Positions 9,477 through 17,762 of a stretch of 64,000 nucleotides of DNA are shown here, in pieces. The stretch covers positions 310,001 to 374,000 of the forward strand of contig NZ_VBSB01000005.1 of the NCBI RefSeq assembly GCF_013337765.1, given 5' to 3'. Below the pieces are notes generated by a model that was given only the letters and a program-made list of their open reading frames with translations, was not told where the DNA came from and did not search any database. Source of the DNA: Mycolicibacterium sphagni. GTDB taxonomy: Bacteria; Actinomycetota; Actinomycetes; Mycobacteriales; Mycobacteriaceae. The position numbers and the translations under genes were made by a program. How positions within the stretch are numbered: position 1 is the stretch's first letter; each line of letters begins with the position of its first letter.

Positions 9477-10661
9477 TTAAACCATCGTGTCGCCGAGCGG
9501 CAGCCCGAATGCCTGGTTGCCGAACATCACGTAAGCGCGCTCGGCGTCGTTGGCGGCGTGCACCCGTCCGGCGTGCGCGTCACGCCAGAACCGTTGCAGC
9601 GCCGTGTCAGTACCCAGGGCGGTCGCGCCGGCGCTCTCGAAGAGCCGGTCGATGGCCGAGATGGAACGCTGGGTGGCGCGCACCTGGTCGCGGCGAGCCT
9701 TGGCGCGCAGTTCCAGCGGAATGTCCTCGCCCGCCAACAGCAGCTTGTATTCGGTAGCCAGGTTGCCCGACAGCTGGCCCCAGGCCGCGTCGATGTCACT
9801 GGAGGCCTCGGCGATGCGGACTTTGGCGAACGGATCGTCCTTGGCCTTCTCACCGGCGTACGCAGCGCGCACCCGCTTGCCCTGATGCTCGACGTGAGCG
9901 TCGTAGGCGCCGTAGGCCATTCCCACGATCGGAGTCGAGATGGTCGTGGGATGCATGGTGCCCCAAGGCATCTTGTACACCGGCGCGGTGTTGGTCTGCA
10001 GTCCCGGCGAAGCCAGATCGCCCATCGCCTTGAAGGAGGTGAATCGGTGCCGCGGGACGAACACGTCCTTCATCACCAGGGTGTTGGAGCCGGTGCCCTT
10101 CAGGCCCACGACGTGCCAGTCGTCCTCGATGCGGTAATCGCTGATCGGGACCAGGAAGCTGCCGAAGTCCACCGGCCTGCCGTCCTTGATGACCGGGCCA
10201 CCGACGAAGGTCCAGGTGGCGTGGTCACATCCCGACGACCAGTGCCAGGCGCCGTTGACCAGGTAGCCGCCGTCGGTGACGACACCGGCGCCCATCGGGG
10301 CGTAGGACGAGGAGATCCGCACGGTCGGATCCGCGCTCCAGACGTCTTCCTGGGCCTGCTGGTCGAAGTGCGCCAGGTGCCAGTTGTGAACGCCGAGGAT
10401 GCCGGCCACCCAGCCGGTCGAGCCGCAGGCGCTGGCCAGCCGCCGAACAGCCTCGTAGAACAACGTCGGGTCACTCTGCAGGCCACCCCACTGCTCGGGC
10501 TGGAGCAGTTTGAAGAACCCCACCTCGTCGAGTTCGGCGATCGTGGCGTCAGGGATGCGGCGCAGGTCTTCGGTCTCCTGGGCGCGCTCGCGGAGCTTTG
10601 GCAGCAATTCGTCGATGCCGGTGAGAACCGACTCCGCGTCACGCTGTTGAATGGACGTCAC
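9477..10661 (-). CDS. hsaA: HsaA, flavin-dependent 3-HSA monooxygenase
   Basis: A 394-residue oxygenase of the acyl-CoA dehydrogenase-like flavin monooxygenase family, the same length as M. tuberculosis HsaA. It hydroxylates 3-HSA to the catechol with FMNH2 from HsaB. EQWGGLQSDPTLFYEAVRRLA and GWVAGILGVHNWHLAHF are typical N-terminal and active-site helices. The start is a GTG at 10661 with GGGAGG six bases upstream; an out-of-frame ATG five bases earlier is not used. It is the first gene of the hsaADCB unit and its promoter region carries KstR-type operators. Confidence 0.95.
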   Translation of the reverse strand: MTSIQQRDAESVLTGIDELLPKLRERAQETEDLRRIPDATIAELDEVGFFKLLQPEQWGGLQSDPTLFYEAVRRLASACGSTGWVAGILGVHNWHLAHFDQQAQEDVWSADPTVRISSSYAPMGAGVVTDGGYLVNGAWHWSSGCDHATWTFVGGPVIKDGRPVDFGSFLVPISDYRIEDDWHVVGLKGTGSNTLVMKDVFVPRHRFTSFKAMGDLASPGLQTNTAPVYKMPWGTMHPTTISTPIVGMAYGAYDAHVEHQGKRVRAAYAGEKAKDDPFAKVRIAEASSDIDAAWGQLSGNLATEYKLLLAGEDIPLELRAKARRDQVRATQRSISAIDRLFESAGATALGTDTALQRFWRDAHAGRVHAANDAERAYVMFGNQAFGLPLGDTMV

Positions 10662-10697
10662 TGCATGCCTCCCGGAAGTGCGTTACTGGACCAAGAC

Positions 10698-10711
10698 TAG
10701 AACACGTTACG
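10698..10711. promoter_or_regulatory. KstR-type operator, one base off consensus
   Basis: TAGAACACGTTACG fits TNNAACNNGTTNNA except for the last base. It lies 37 bases upstream of the hsaA GTG, where a repressor would block hsaADCB transcription. The KstR consensus is established for mycobacteria; binding here is inferred. Confidence 0.65.
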
Positions 10712-10765
10712 ATTTGTGTCGAGCAGCGCGAGCCTGCGGCTGGTAGCGATATGTAAACCAATTTC

Positions 10766-10779
10766 TGTAACCTGTTCTA
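10766..10779. promoter_or_regulatory. KstR operator
   Basis: TGTAACCTGTTCTA is a full match to TNNAACNNGTTNNA, 27 bases upstream of the kshB GTG. With the degenerate copy 68 bases away it brackets the hsaA-kshB divergent promoter region, so both directions are probably repressed together until a steroid CoA thioester releases KstR. Confidence 0.85.
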
Positions 10780-10806
10780 GTTGGGCTGGCGGGAAGGCAA
10801 AGCGAC

Positions 10807-11874
10807 GTGACGCAGGTTCCACCGGACGAGCCGCTGGGTAGCCACGTGCTCGAATTGGAAGTGACCGACGTTGTCGAGGAGACCGACGACTCGCGGTCCC
10901 TGGTGTTCGGCGTGCCCGCAGGCGCTGACATCCCGGCGGATCGTCTGCGCTACGCGCCCGGTCAGTTCCTGACGCTGCGGATCCCCAGCGACCGCACCGG
11001 CTCGGTGGCCCGCTGCTACTCGCTGTGCAGTTCGCCGTTCACCGACGACGCGCTGACCGTCACCGTCAAACGCACCGCCGACGGCTACGCGTCGAACTGG
11101 CTGTGCGATCACGCGCACCGGGGCATGAAGATGCACGTCCTGGCGCCGTCGGGCACCTTCGTCCCCAAGACCCTCGACGCCGACTTCCTGCTCATCGCCG
11201 CCGGCAGTGGGATCACCCCGATGCTGGCCATCTGCAAGTCGGCACTCTCGCAGGGCTGCGGCCGGGTGACGCTGCTCTACGCCAACCGAGACGAGCGTTC
11301 GGTGATCTTCGGCAGCACCCTGCGCGACCTGGCCGCCAAATATCCGGACCGCCTGACGGTCGTGCACTGGCTGGAGTCGGTGCAGGGCCTGCCGAGTGTC
11401 CCGGCGCTGAGCCAGTTGATGGCGCCCTACACCGACCGACAGGCGTTCATCTGCGGGCCCGGCCCGTTCATGAAGGCTGCCGAAGAAGCACTCGAAGCGT
11501 TGAAGGTGCCCGCCAAACAGGTGCACATCGAGGTGTTCCGCTCGCTGGAGACCGATCCGTTCGCCGCGGTGAAGATCGAGGACGACGGTGACGAGCCGCC
11601 GGCCACCGCCGTCGTCGAGCTCGACGGACAGACCCACACCGTGTCGTGGCCACGCAGCGCCAAACTGCTCGACGTTCTCCTCGACAAGGGACTCGACGTG
11701 CCGTTCTCCTGCCGCGAGGGACACTGCGGCGCCTGCGCGGTGGTCAAACGCAGCGGCGAGGTCAAGATGGAGATCAACGACGTCCTCGAGCCCAGCGACA
11801 TCGAAGAGGGGCTGATTCTGAGCTGCCAGGCCCGGCCGAATTCCGATTCGGTAGAAGTCACCTACGACGAATAA
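10807..11874 (+). CDS. kshB: KshB, reductase of 3-ketosteroid 9-alpha-hydroxylase
   Basis: A 355-residue class IA oxygenase reductase. The FAD-binding motif RCYSLCSSP is at 69-77, the NAD-binding GSGITP at 133-138, and a plant-type [2Fe-2S] ferredoxin domain is C-terminal with cysteines at 302, 307, 310 and 340. It passes electrons from NADH to KshA, whose 9-alpha hydroxylation opens ring B. The GTG at 10807 follows a GGGAAGG stretch. KshA is not in this window. The gene is divergent from hsaA across two KstR-type sites. Confidence 0.95.
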   Translation: MTQVPPDEPLGSHVLELEVTDVVEETDDSRSLVFGVPAGADIPADRLRYAPGQFLTLRIPSDRTGSVARCYSLCSSPFTDDALTVTVKRTADGYASNWLCDHAHRGMKMHVLAPSGTFVPKTLDADFLLIAAGSGITPMLAICKSALSQGCGRVTLLYANRDERSVIFGSTLRDLAAKYPDRLTVVHWLESVQGLPSVPALSQLMAPYTDRQAFICGPGPFMKAAEEALEALKVPAKQVHIEVFRSLETDPFAAVKIEDDGDEPPATAVVELDGQTHTVSWPRSAKLLDVLLDKGLDVPFSCREGHCGACAVVKRSGEVKMEINDVLEPSDIEEGLILSCQARPNSDSVEVTYDE

Positions 11875-11888
11875 CCCCTCGGACGTGT

Positions 11889-13994
11889 CTAGCGGGGCAG
11901 GCCGAGCAGTCGCTCGCCGGCCAGGGTGAGCAGGATCTGCTCGGTCCCGCCGGCGATCGTCAGGCACCGGGTGTTGAGGAAGTCGTGCACATATCCGTCG
12001 ACGATGAGTCCGCCCGACTCGGACAGTTCCTGACGGAACTCGGCCAGCGCCTGCCGGTGCCGCACGCCAATCAGCTTGCGCGCGCTGGCTTCTGCGCTGG
12101 TGTCGTGCCCGGCGACGGCCAGCTGGGCGATCCGCTGGTCGAGCAGTGAACCCGCCTGCGCGGACAGGATCAGCTTGGCCGTCTGGTCAGCCAACGCGGT
12201 GTCGAGCTCTCGCTCCGCCACCGAGCGCAGCATCTCCTCGACCGGATTGCCCAGTGCGGTGCCCTGCGCCATCGCGACCCGTTCGTTGGCCAGGGTGGTG
12301 CGGGCCAACCGCCAGCCGTCGTTGACGGTGCCGACCACCATGTCGTCGGGCACGAAGACGTCGTCGAAGAACACCTCGTTGAACAGCTCATCGCCGGTGA
12401 TCTCCCGCAGCGGCCGAACCAGGAGGCCCGGCGAGCGCATATCGATCAGGAAATAGGTGATGCCCTTGTGCTTCGGTGCGTCAGGGTCCGTTCGGGCCAG
12501 GCACACACCCCAGTGCGCCTTCTGCGCGGCCGACGTCCACACCTTCTGCCCGGTGAGCTTCCAACCACCTTCGGCGCGAACGGCTTTCGTGCGCAGGGCA
12601 GCCAGATCCGATCCGGCGCCGGGCTCGGAAAACAGCTGGCACCAGATGATGTCGCCGCGCAGGGTGGCCGGCACGAAGCGTTCGATCTGCTCGGGTGTGC
12701 CGCCCTCGAGGATCGTCGGAACCGCCCACCAGCCGATCACCAGATCGGGGCGCTGCACGTCGACCTTGGCCAGTTCGGAATCGATGAGCAGCTGCTCGGC
12801 CGGCGAGGCCTCCCTGCCGTACGGCTTGGGCCAATGCGGTGCGAGCAAGCCGGTCTCGGCCAGCGCGGGCTGGCGCTTGTCGGCCGGCAGTGCGGCCACT
12901 TCGGCTGCGGCAGCGGCGATCTCAGGCTGCAGATGTGCGACAGAGTCCAGGTCGATGTGCAGCTCGCGGCGCACACCGGCCAGCGTCAGCGCCGCGACGC
13001 GCCGCAGCCACGCGGCCCGGCCACCGAGGATCTGGCTGATGCTGTAGGCGCGGCGCAGGTACAGGTGAGCGTCGTGTTCCCAGGTGATGCCGATACCGCC
13101 GAGCACCTGGATGGCGTCCTTGGCGTTGGCCGTGGCCGACTCGATGCCGATGGCGGCGGCGATGGCCGCCGCGATCGACAGCTGTTGAGGATCCCCGCCG
13201 GAAGCAGCCACGGCCGCGTCGGCAGCGGCCACTGCGGCCTGCTGGGAGCGCAAGAGCATCTCGGCACACATGTGTTTGATGGCCTGGAAGCTGCCGATCG
13301 GTTTGCCGAATTGTTCGCGAACCTTGGCGTACTCGACGGCGGTATCCAGCGTCCAACGGGCCAGGCCGGCGGTTTCGGCGGCCAGCACGGTGGCGGTCAG
13401 GTCTTCGAACCGGCGCCGCGACACCCCGAGCGCGGCGGCCGTGGCGGCGGTCAGCGTGACCTTGGCCAGCGGGCGGGAGAAGTCGGTGGCCGCCAGCAGA
13501 TCGACCGTCACACCGTCGGCGGCGGCATCGACCACGACGACGTCATCGCCCACCGGCAACAGCAGCAGACCCGAGTGATCCGCGCCGAGCACGTACTCCG
13601 CGGTGCCGGACACCCGGTCGCCGTCCAGCGTCAGGTCCGCGGCCAGCGCCAGCCCTGCCGTCGCCTTCCCGGAGGCCAGCGCTTCGAGCAGTTCGGTATC
13701 GGTGACCAGCAGCGTCGCCACCGCCGTCGTCGCGACCGGTCCCGGGATCAGCGCCCGCGCCGCCTCCTCGACCATGGCGCACAGGTCCTGCACGGTCCCG
13801 CCGGCTCCACCCGCGTCCTCGGCCACCGCGACACCGAAGAGTCCCAGCTCGGCCAGGGCGCGATAAACCGGACGCCAGGCGTCCGGCGTGCCCTGTTCGA
13901 CGTCACGCACCGCGGCAAGGGCGCCGGACGATGCGGCCCAGCTGCGGACCAACTCGCGGGCGGCAAACTGTTCATCGGTGATGGTGGCAGACAC
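11889..13994 (-). CDS. fadE34: FadE34, fused double acyl-CoA dehydrogenase
   Basis: A 701-residue protein with two acyl-CoA dehydrogenase units in tandem. The first has YAKVREQFGKPIGSFQAIKH in its helical domain; the second has SEPGAGSDLAALRTKA, GQKVWTSAA and a C-terminal GGTEQILLTLAGERLLG. M. tuberculosis FadE34 (711 residues, also called ChsE3) has the same architecture and acts on steroid side-chain CoA esters. The GTG at 13994 (VSATITDEQ) is preferred to a much longer open frame, since it has GAGGAG just upstream and fits the family N-terminus. A perfect KstR palindrome lies 43 bases upstream. Confidence 0.92.
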   Translation of the reverse strand: MSATITDEQFAARELVRSWAASSGALAAVRDVEQGTPDAWRPVYRALAELGLFGVAVAEDAGGAGGTVQDLCAMVEEAARALIPGPVATTAVATLLVTDTELLEALASGKATAGLALAADLTLDGDRVSGTAEYVLGADHSGLLLLPVGDDVVVVDAAADGVTVDLLAATDFSRPLAKVTLTAATAAALGVSRRRFEDLTATVLAAETAGLARWTLDTAVEYAKVREQFGKPIGSFQAIKHMCAEMLLRSQQAAVAAADAAVAASGGDPQQLSIAAAIAAAIGIESATANAKDAIQVLGGIGITWEHDAHLYLRRAYSISQILGGRAAWLRRVAALTLAGVRRELHIDLDSVAHLQPEIAAAAAEVAALPADKRQPALAETGLLAPHWPKPYGREASPAEQLLIDSELAKVDVQRPDLVIGWWAVPTILEGGTPEQIERFVPATLRGDIIWCQLFSEPGAGSDLAALRTKAVRAEGGWKLTGQKVWTSAAQKAHWGVCLARTDPDAPKHKGITYFLIDMRSPGLLVRPLREITGDELFNEVFFDDVFVPDDMVVGTVNDGWRLARTTLANERVAMAQGTALGNPVEEMLRSVAERELDTALADQTAKLILSAQAGSLLDQRIAQLAVAGHDTSAEASARKLIGVRHRQALAEFRQELSESGGLIVDGYVHDFLNTRCLTIAGGTEQILLTLAGERLLGLPR

Positions 13995-14036
13995 CGTCGG
14001 CTCCTCGGTTTCGCACAGACAAGGGCCCAAGCCCAC

Positions 14037-14050
14037 TAGAACGTGTTCTA
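14037..14050. promoter_or_regulatory. KstR operator between fadE34 and kstR
   Basis: TAGAACGTGTTCTA is a perfect match to the KstR consensus, with dyad symmetry in all but the central pair. It is positioned to repress fadE34 leftward and kstR rightward, giving autoregulation. Confidence 0.9.
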
Positions 14051-14194
14051 ATAGTGCCAGCGACCGCCAGTCAAGTCGACCGGCATCGCAGCAGGACACG
14101 CGGCTGTCCTGGGGGACGTAGGGGTGCGCGAAGCAGTCTAGCCATGCGTATCGTTTCCTCCAGAAACGGCCTTTGGAAGGAGCTGACCGAGCCC

Positions 14195-14860
14195 ATGTCA
14201 TCGCCAGCGCAGAAATCGTCGGCAGGCGGGGCAGGTTCGCAGCCACGCGAGGTGTTACCGGTGTCAGTCCTCGCCGAATCAGAACTCGGCTCAGAAGCCC
14301 AGCGTGAGCGCCGCAAGCGCATTCTGGACGCCACCATGGCCATCGCCTCCAAGGGCGGTTACGAGGCCGTCCAGATGCGCGCGGTGGCCGATCGTGCCGA
14401 CGTGGCCGTCGGCACTCTCTACCGCTACTTCCCATCGAAGGTCCACCTGCTGGTCTCGGCGCTGGCACGGGAGTTCGAACGCATCGACTCCAAGACCGAC
14501 CGGTCGGTGGTTGCCGGCGGCACACCGTTCCACCGACTGAGCTTCATGGTCAGCAAGCTGAACCGGGCCATGCAACGGAACCCGCTGCTGACCGAGGCCA
14601 TGACCCGCGCCTACGTGTTCGCCGACGCTTCAGCGGCCGGTGAGGTTGATCACGTCGAGAAGATCATCGACAGCATGTTCGCCAGGGCCATGAGTGACGG
14701 CGAGCCGACCGAGGACCAGTACCACATCGCCCGCGTCATCTCCGATGTGTGGCTGTCCAACCTGCTGGCCTGGCTGACCCGCCGGGCCTCGGCGACCGAC
14801 GTCAGCAAACGGCTCGATCTTGCGGTGCGCCTGCTGATCGGCGACGACGGCGAGTCCTAA
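14195..14860 (+). CDS. kstR: KstR, TetR-family repressor of cholesterol catabolism
   Basis: A TetR regulator whose core from VLAESELGSEAQRERRKRI onward is almost identical to M. tuberculosis KstR as I recall it. The helix-turn-helix is in MRAVADRADVAVGTLYRYFPS; the rest is the all-helical ligand domain that binds steroid CoA thioesters. Two starts are plausible: ATG 14195, with AAGGAG 12 bases upstream, giving 221 residues and a Ser/Gly-rich N-terminal arm; or GTG 14261, with GAGG eight bases upstream, giving 199 residues as in M. tuberculosis. It is divergent from fadE34 across a perfect operator. Confidence 0.93.
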   Translation: MSSPAQKSSAGGAGSQPREVLPVSVLAESELGSEAQRERRKRILDATMAIASKGGYEAVQMRAVADRADVAVGTLYRYFPSKVHLLVSALAREFERIDSKTDRSVVAGGTPFHRLSFMVSKLNRAMQRNPLLTEAMTRAYVFADASAAGEVDHVEKIIDSMFARAMSDGEPTEDQYHIARVISDVWLSNLLAWLTRRASATDVSKRLDLAVRLLIGDDGES

Positions 14861-14866
14861 GACGCC

Positions 14867-15625
14867 GTGCCCGATCTCGCCGAGGATCTGCACCGCGCGC
14901 TGATCGACGTCGCCCGCGTCCCGCGACTGTTGGTGGCATCCGATTTCGACGGCACGATCGCCCCGATCGTGTCCGTCCCGGCCGATGCCCGGCCCATTCC
15001 GGCTGCCGCAGAGGCTTTGGCGGCGCTCGCGGCATTGCCGTCGACCAGTGCCGCGCTGATCTCGGGGCGGGCGCTGCGTGATCTGCGGGTGCTCTCCGGC
15101 GCGCCTGCCGACGTGCATCTGGTCGGCAGTCACGGGTCGGAATTCGACGCCGGCTTCCTGGATGCGATCGACGAACCGGCGAAGGCGCTGCTGGCCAGGC
15201 TCGAACAGACGATGACCGAACTGACCGAGCGCTATCCCGGCGCGACAGTCGAGATCAAACCGGTCAGTGTGGCCTTCCACGTCCGCAACGCGGCACCCGA
15301 GCACGCTCAGCGGGCGCTCGACGATGCGCTGAATGCGGTGCGCGACTGGGATATTCACGTCACCGAAGGCAAGGCGGTCCGCGAATTCGCGGTCATCGAC
15401 ACCGACAAGGGCGAGGCGCTGGACCGGTTACGCCAATCGAGTGACGGCGGCGCGGTGGTGTTCTTCGGCGACGACGTCACCGACGAGAAGGCGTTCGCCC
15501 GGCTGGCCGACGGCGATATCGGCGTGAAGGTCGGGCCGGGTCAGACCCTTGCCCGCTATCGCGTGGACTCCCCCGACGACGTCGCCTCCGCGCTGGCAGT
15601 TCTGCTCCACGCGCGGCGCGGCTAA
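14867..15625 (+). CDS. otsB: Trehalose-6-phosphate phosphatase (OtsB-type)
   Basis: A 252-residue HAD-superfamily phosphatase of the trehalose-phosphatase family. DFDGTIAP near residue 27 carries the nucleophilic and acid/base aspartates; SGRAL is motif II; GDDVTDEKAF near 202 is the Mg-binding motif typical of OtsB. It would dephosphorylate trehalose-6-phosphate in the OtsAB route. A GTG start lies six bases after the kstR stop, so it may be co-transcribed with kstR. It ends in a four-base convergent overlap with the LacI-type gene. Confidence 0.85.
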   Translation: MPDLAEDLHRALIDVARVPRLLVASDFDGTIAPIVSVPADARPIPAAAEALAALAALPSTSAALISGRALRDLRVLSGAPADVHLVGSHGSEFDAGFLDAIDEPAKALLARLEQTMTELTERYPGATVEIKPVSVAFHVRNAAPEHAQRALDDALNAVRDWDIHVTEGKAVREFAVIDTDKGEALDRLRQSSDGGAVVFFGDDVTDEKAFARLADGDIGVKVGPGQTLARYRVDSPDDVASALAVLLHARRG

Positions 15626-16722
15626 GCCGGCGGGCCTGCCGTCCTGCCGCGCACGAGCTCGGTGGGCAGCACGTCGACGACCGGCAGGCCGTCGCGCGGG
15701 GGGCTGTGCAGCAGCCGGCCGGCTCGCTTGCCCTTCTCCAGGCTGGGCTGCGACACCGTGGTCAGACCCCGGCTCAGCGCATCGGGAATCCCGTCGAATC
15801 CGGTGACCGTCATCTGACCGGGCACGTAAATGCCATGCGCGCGTAGGTAATCCATCGCCGAGATGGCCAGCAGGTCAGCGGTGCACATCAATGCGGTGAT
15901 CCGCGGGTTGGTCTGGAGCGCCAGTTCGGCGGCCACTCCGCCGGAGGCAGGCCGGTGCTCGTAACTCTCGACGATGGTGAGGGTTTCCGGATCGAGCCCG
16001 GCATTGGCCATCGCATCCCGCACGCCGGCGATCCGCTCGCTCTGGGCGTGAAAGTTGGAGCTTTGCAAACGTTCTGGACTCACCACACCGGCAGTCTGGT
16101 CGCCCACCCGGCGTTCGGTGCCCAATCGCATGGTCAGCAGGCCGATTTCGTGGTGCCCCAATCCGATGACGTAGTCGGCGAGTTCCCTTGTGGCGGAACG
16201 ATCGTCGATGCAGACCCGCGAAGCGCCCGGCACATCCGCGGGCTGGTCGACCACGACGACCGGCACGTGGCGTTGCAGCACGGTCTGCAGGTACGGGTCG
16301 TCGTCGGACGCGGCGTAGACCACGAATCCGTCCACCCCCGCGCCCAGTACCGCACTCGTGCCGTCCGACAGGCTCCGGTCCGGTCCGGCCGCGACGAGCA
16401 GTAGGCCCTGGCCGACTTCCTCACACGATTCGGCAAGTCCGGCAACGAAATTCAGTGCCGCGGGATCACTGAACGCGTACGTCAGCGGTTCGGTGATCAC
16501 CAGACCGACGGCACCAGCTCTGCGCGTGCGCAGCGAACGGGCCACCGGATCCGGGCCAGCGTAGCCCAGGCGCTTGGCGGTGGCCAGCACCCGCTCCCGC
16601 AAATCTGCCGACAACTGATCCGGGCGGTTGTAGGCGTTGGAGATCGTGGTCCGCGAAACCTTGAGCTCTGCGGCCAATGAGGCCAGGGTCGCCCGCCGCC
16701 GCGGCGCGGGACTTCGGGACAT
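15622..16722 (-). CDS. LacI-family transcriptional regulator
   Basis: A 366-residue regulator with an N-terminal LacI helix-turn-helix (LAAELKVSRTTISNAYNRP, about residues 16-34), the hinge helix region, and a periplasmic-binding-protein-like sensor domain starting near GAVGLVITEPL. It corresponds to Rv3575c. A -10-like TAGCCT (minus strand, 16736-16731) sits eight bases before the ATG, so the transcript could be nearly leaderless. Divergent from znuA; whether it acts on otsB, itself or the zinc operon is unknown. Confidence 0.88.
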   Translation of the reverse strand: MSRSPAPRRRATLASLAAELKVSRTTISNAYNRPDQLSADLRERVLATAKRLGYAGPDPVARSLRTRRAGAVGLVITEPLTYAFSDPAALNFVAGLAESCEEVGQGLLLVAAGPDRSLSDGTSAVLGAGVDGFVVYAASDDDPYLQTVLQRHVPVVVVDQPADVPGASRVCIDDRSATRELADYVIGLGHHEIGLLTMRLGTERRVGDQTAGVVSPERLQSSNFHAQSERIAGVRDAMANAGLDPETLTIVESYEHRPASGGVAAELALQTNPRITALMCTADLLAISAMDYLRAHGIYVPGQMTVTGFDGIPDALSRGLTTVSQPSLEKGKRAGRLLHSPPRDGLPVVDVLPTELVRGRTAGPPA

Positions 16723-16780
16723 GCAACGTGAGGCTAGCGCATCGACTTGCGTTCGACCGGTACCAATGGCTTAGAGTTAT

Positions 16781-16795
16781 TGGAAACGGTTTTCA
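16781..16795. promoter_or_regulatory. Zur-box-like palindrome upstream of znuACB
   Basis: TGGAAACGGTTTTCA is a 15-base palindrome with one mismatch, close to the actinobacterial Zur pattern TGAAAA-N3-TTTTCA, in an AT-rich patch 38 bases upstream of the znuA GTG and 59 bases upstream of the LacI-type gene. Zinc-dependent repression of the transporter is the simplest reading. A LacI-family operator (central CG in an inverted repeat) is the alternative. Confidence 0.65.
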
Positions 16796-16832
16796 TTTGT
16801 ATTAGGTTGACCTCAGTTGGGAAGGAGCGATC

Positions 16833-17753
16833 GTGTGCACTGCTGCGATCCGGGCGGTCATGGGGGTGTCGGTGCTGGCGCTGACGGCGGGACTCACCGC
16901 ATGCGGCGGTGGCGACAAGGCGCCAGGCGGTGCACAGGGCCAGACCCCGACCGTGGTGGCCTCCACCGACGTGTGGGGCAGCGTCGCGCAGGCCGTCGCC
17001 GGCGACCACGCCAAGGTGACCTCGATCATCACCAGCGCCTCAGCCGACCCGCACTCATTCGAGGCCAGCCCCGCGAATGCGGCGGCCATCGCCGACGCGT
17101 CGCTGGTCGTCTACAACGGCGGCGGTTACGACCACTGGGTCGACGACGTCCTGGCCAGCCACCAAGGGGTGGCCTCGGTCGACGCGTTCTCGCTGCTGCA
17201 GGCGCCCCCCGGCGAATCGCAGCCAGCCAACGAGCACGTCTTCTACGACCTGGACACCGCCAAGGCCGTGGCCGCCAAGATCGCCGACAAGCTGGCCCAG
17301 GACGACCCGCAGCACGCGACCGACTACGCAGCGAACGCCGAGACCTTCGACCGCAACGCCGACGCCATCGCCCAGACCGAGAAGGCCATCCGCACCAGCC
17401 ATCCCGGCGCCGCCGTCGTCGCCACCGAGCCCGTCGCGCACTATCTGCTGGTGGCCGCAGGCCTGACCGACAAGACCCCCGCGGGCTTCGCCAGCGCCGT
17501 GGAACAGGACACCGACCCCGCTCCCGTCGACGTGGCCGCCATGCTGGACCTCATCAAGGGCCGCCAGGTCGCCGCGGTGGTGTTCAACGAACAGACCGTG
17601 ACCGAGGTGACCAAGCAGGTCCAGGCGGCCGCTCAGGGCGCCGGAATACCCGTCGTCGCCGTCACCGAGACGCTGCCCGAGGGCAAGGATTATCTGGCCT
17701 GGCAGCGCGATACCGCCGACCGGTTGACCGCCGCGCTGCAGCAGAACCGATAA
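16833..17753 (+). CDS. znuA: ZnuA, zinc-binding lipoprotein of an ABC importer
   Basis: A 306-residue cluster A-I metal-binding protein. The lipobox LTAC places the lipidated cysteine at residue 24. Metal-site marks are SADPHSFEAS (histidine), NEHVFYDL, and ATEPVAHYLL, and a late VVFNEQTV followed by IPVVAVTETL as in ZnuA/TroA proteins. GGAAGGAG precedes the GTG. It leads the operon znuA-znuC-znuB. Zinc rather than manganese is inferred from the Zur-like box and the histidine-rich tail of ZnuC. Confidence 0.88.
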   Translation: MCTAAIRAVMGVSVLALTAGLTACGGGDKAPGGAQGQTPTVVASTDVWGSVAQAVAGDHAKVTSIITSASADPHSFEASPANAAAIADASLVVYNGGGYDHWVDDVLASHQGVASVDAFSLLQAPPGESQPANEHVFYDLDTAKAVAAKIADKLAQDDPQHATDYAANAETFDRNADAIAQTEKAIRTSHPGAAVVATEPVAHYLLVAAGLTDKTPAGFASAVEQDTDPAPVDVAAMLDLIKGRQVAAVVFNEQTVTEVTKQVQAAAQGAGIPVVAVTETLPEGKDYLAWQRDTADRLTAALQQNR

Positions 17754-17762
17754 TCACTGCTT

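Noticed and set aside
12468..14039. 523-codon open frame opposite fadE34
   Set aside because: Shadow of FadE34, whose two dehydrogenase domains are clear; low-complexity translation.
13995..14525. N-terminal extension of FadE34 into the kstR region
   Set aside because: The extra residues have no fold, would read across the KstR operator and through kstR, and GTG 13994 has a ribosome site.
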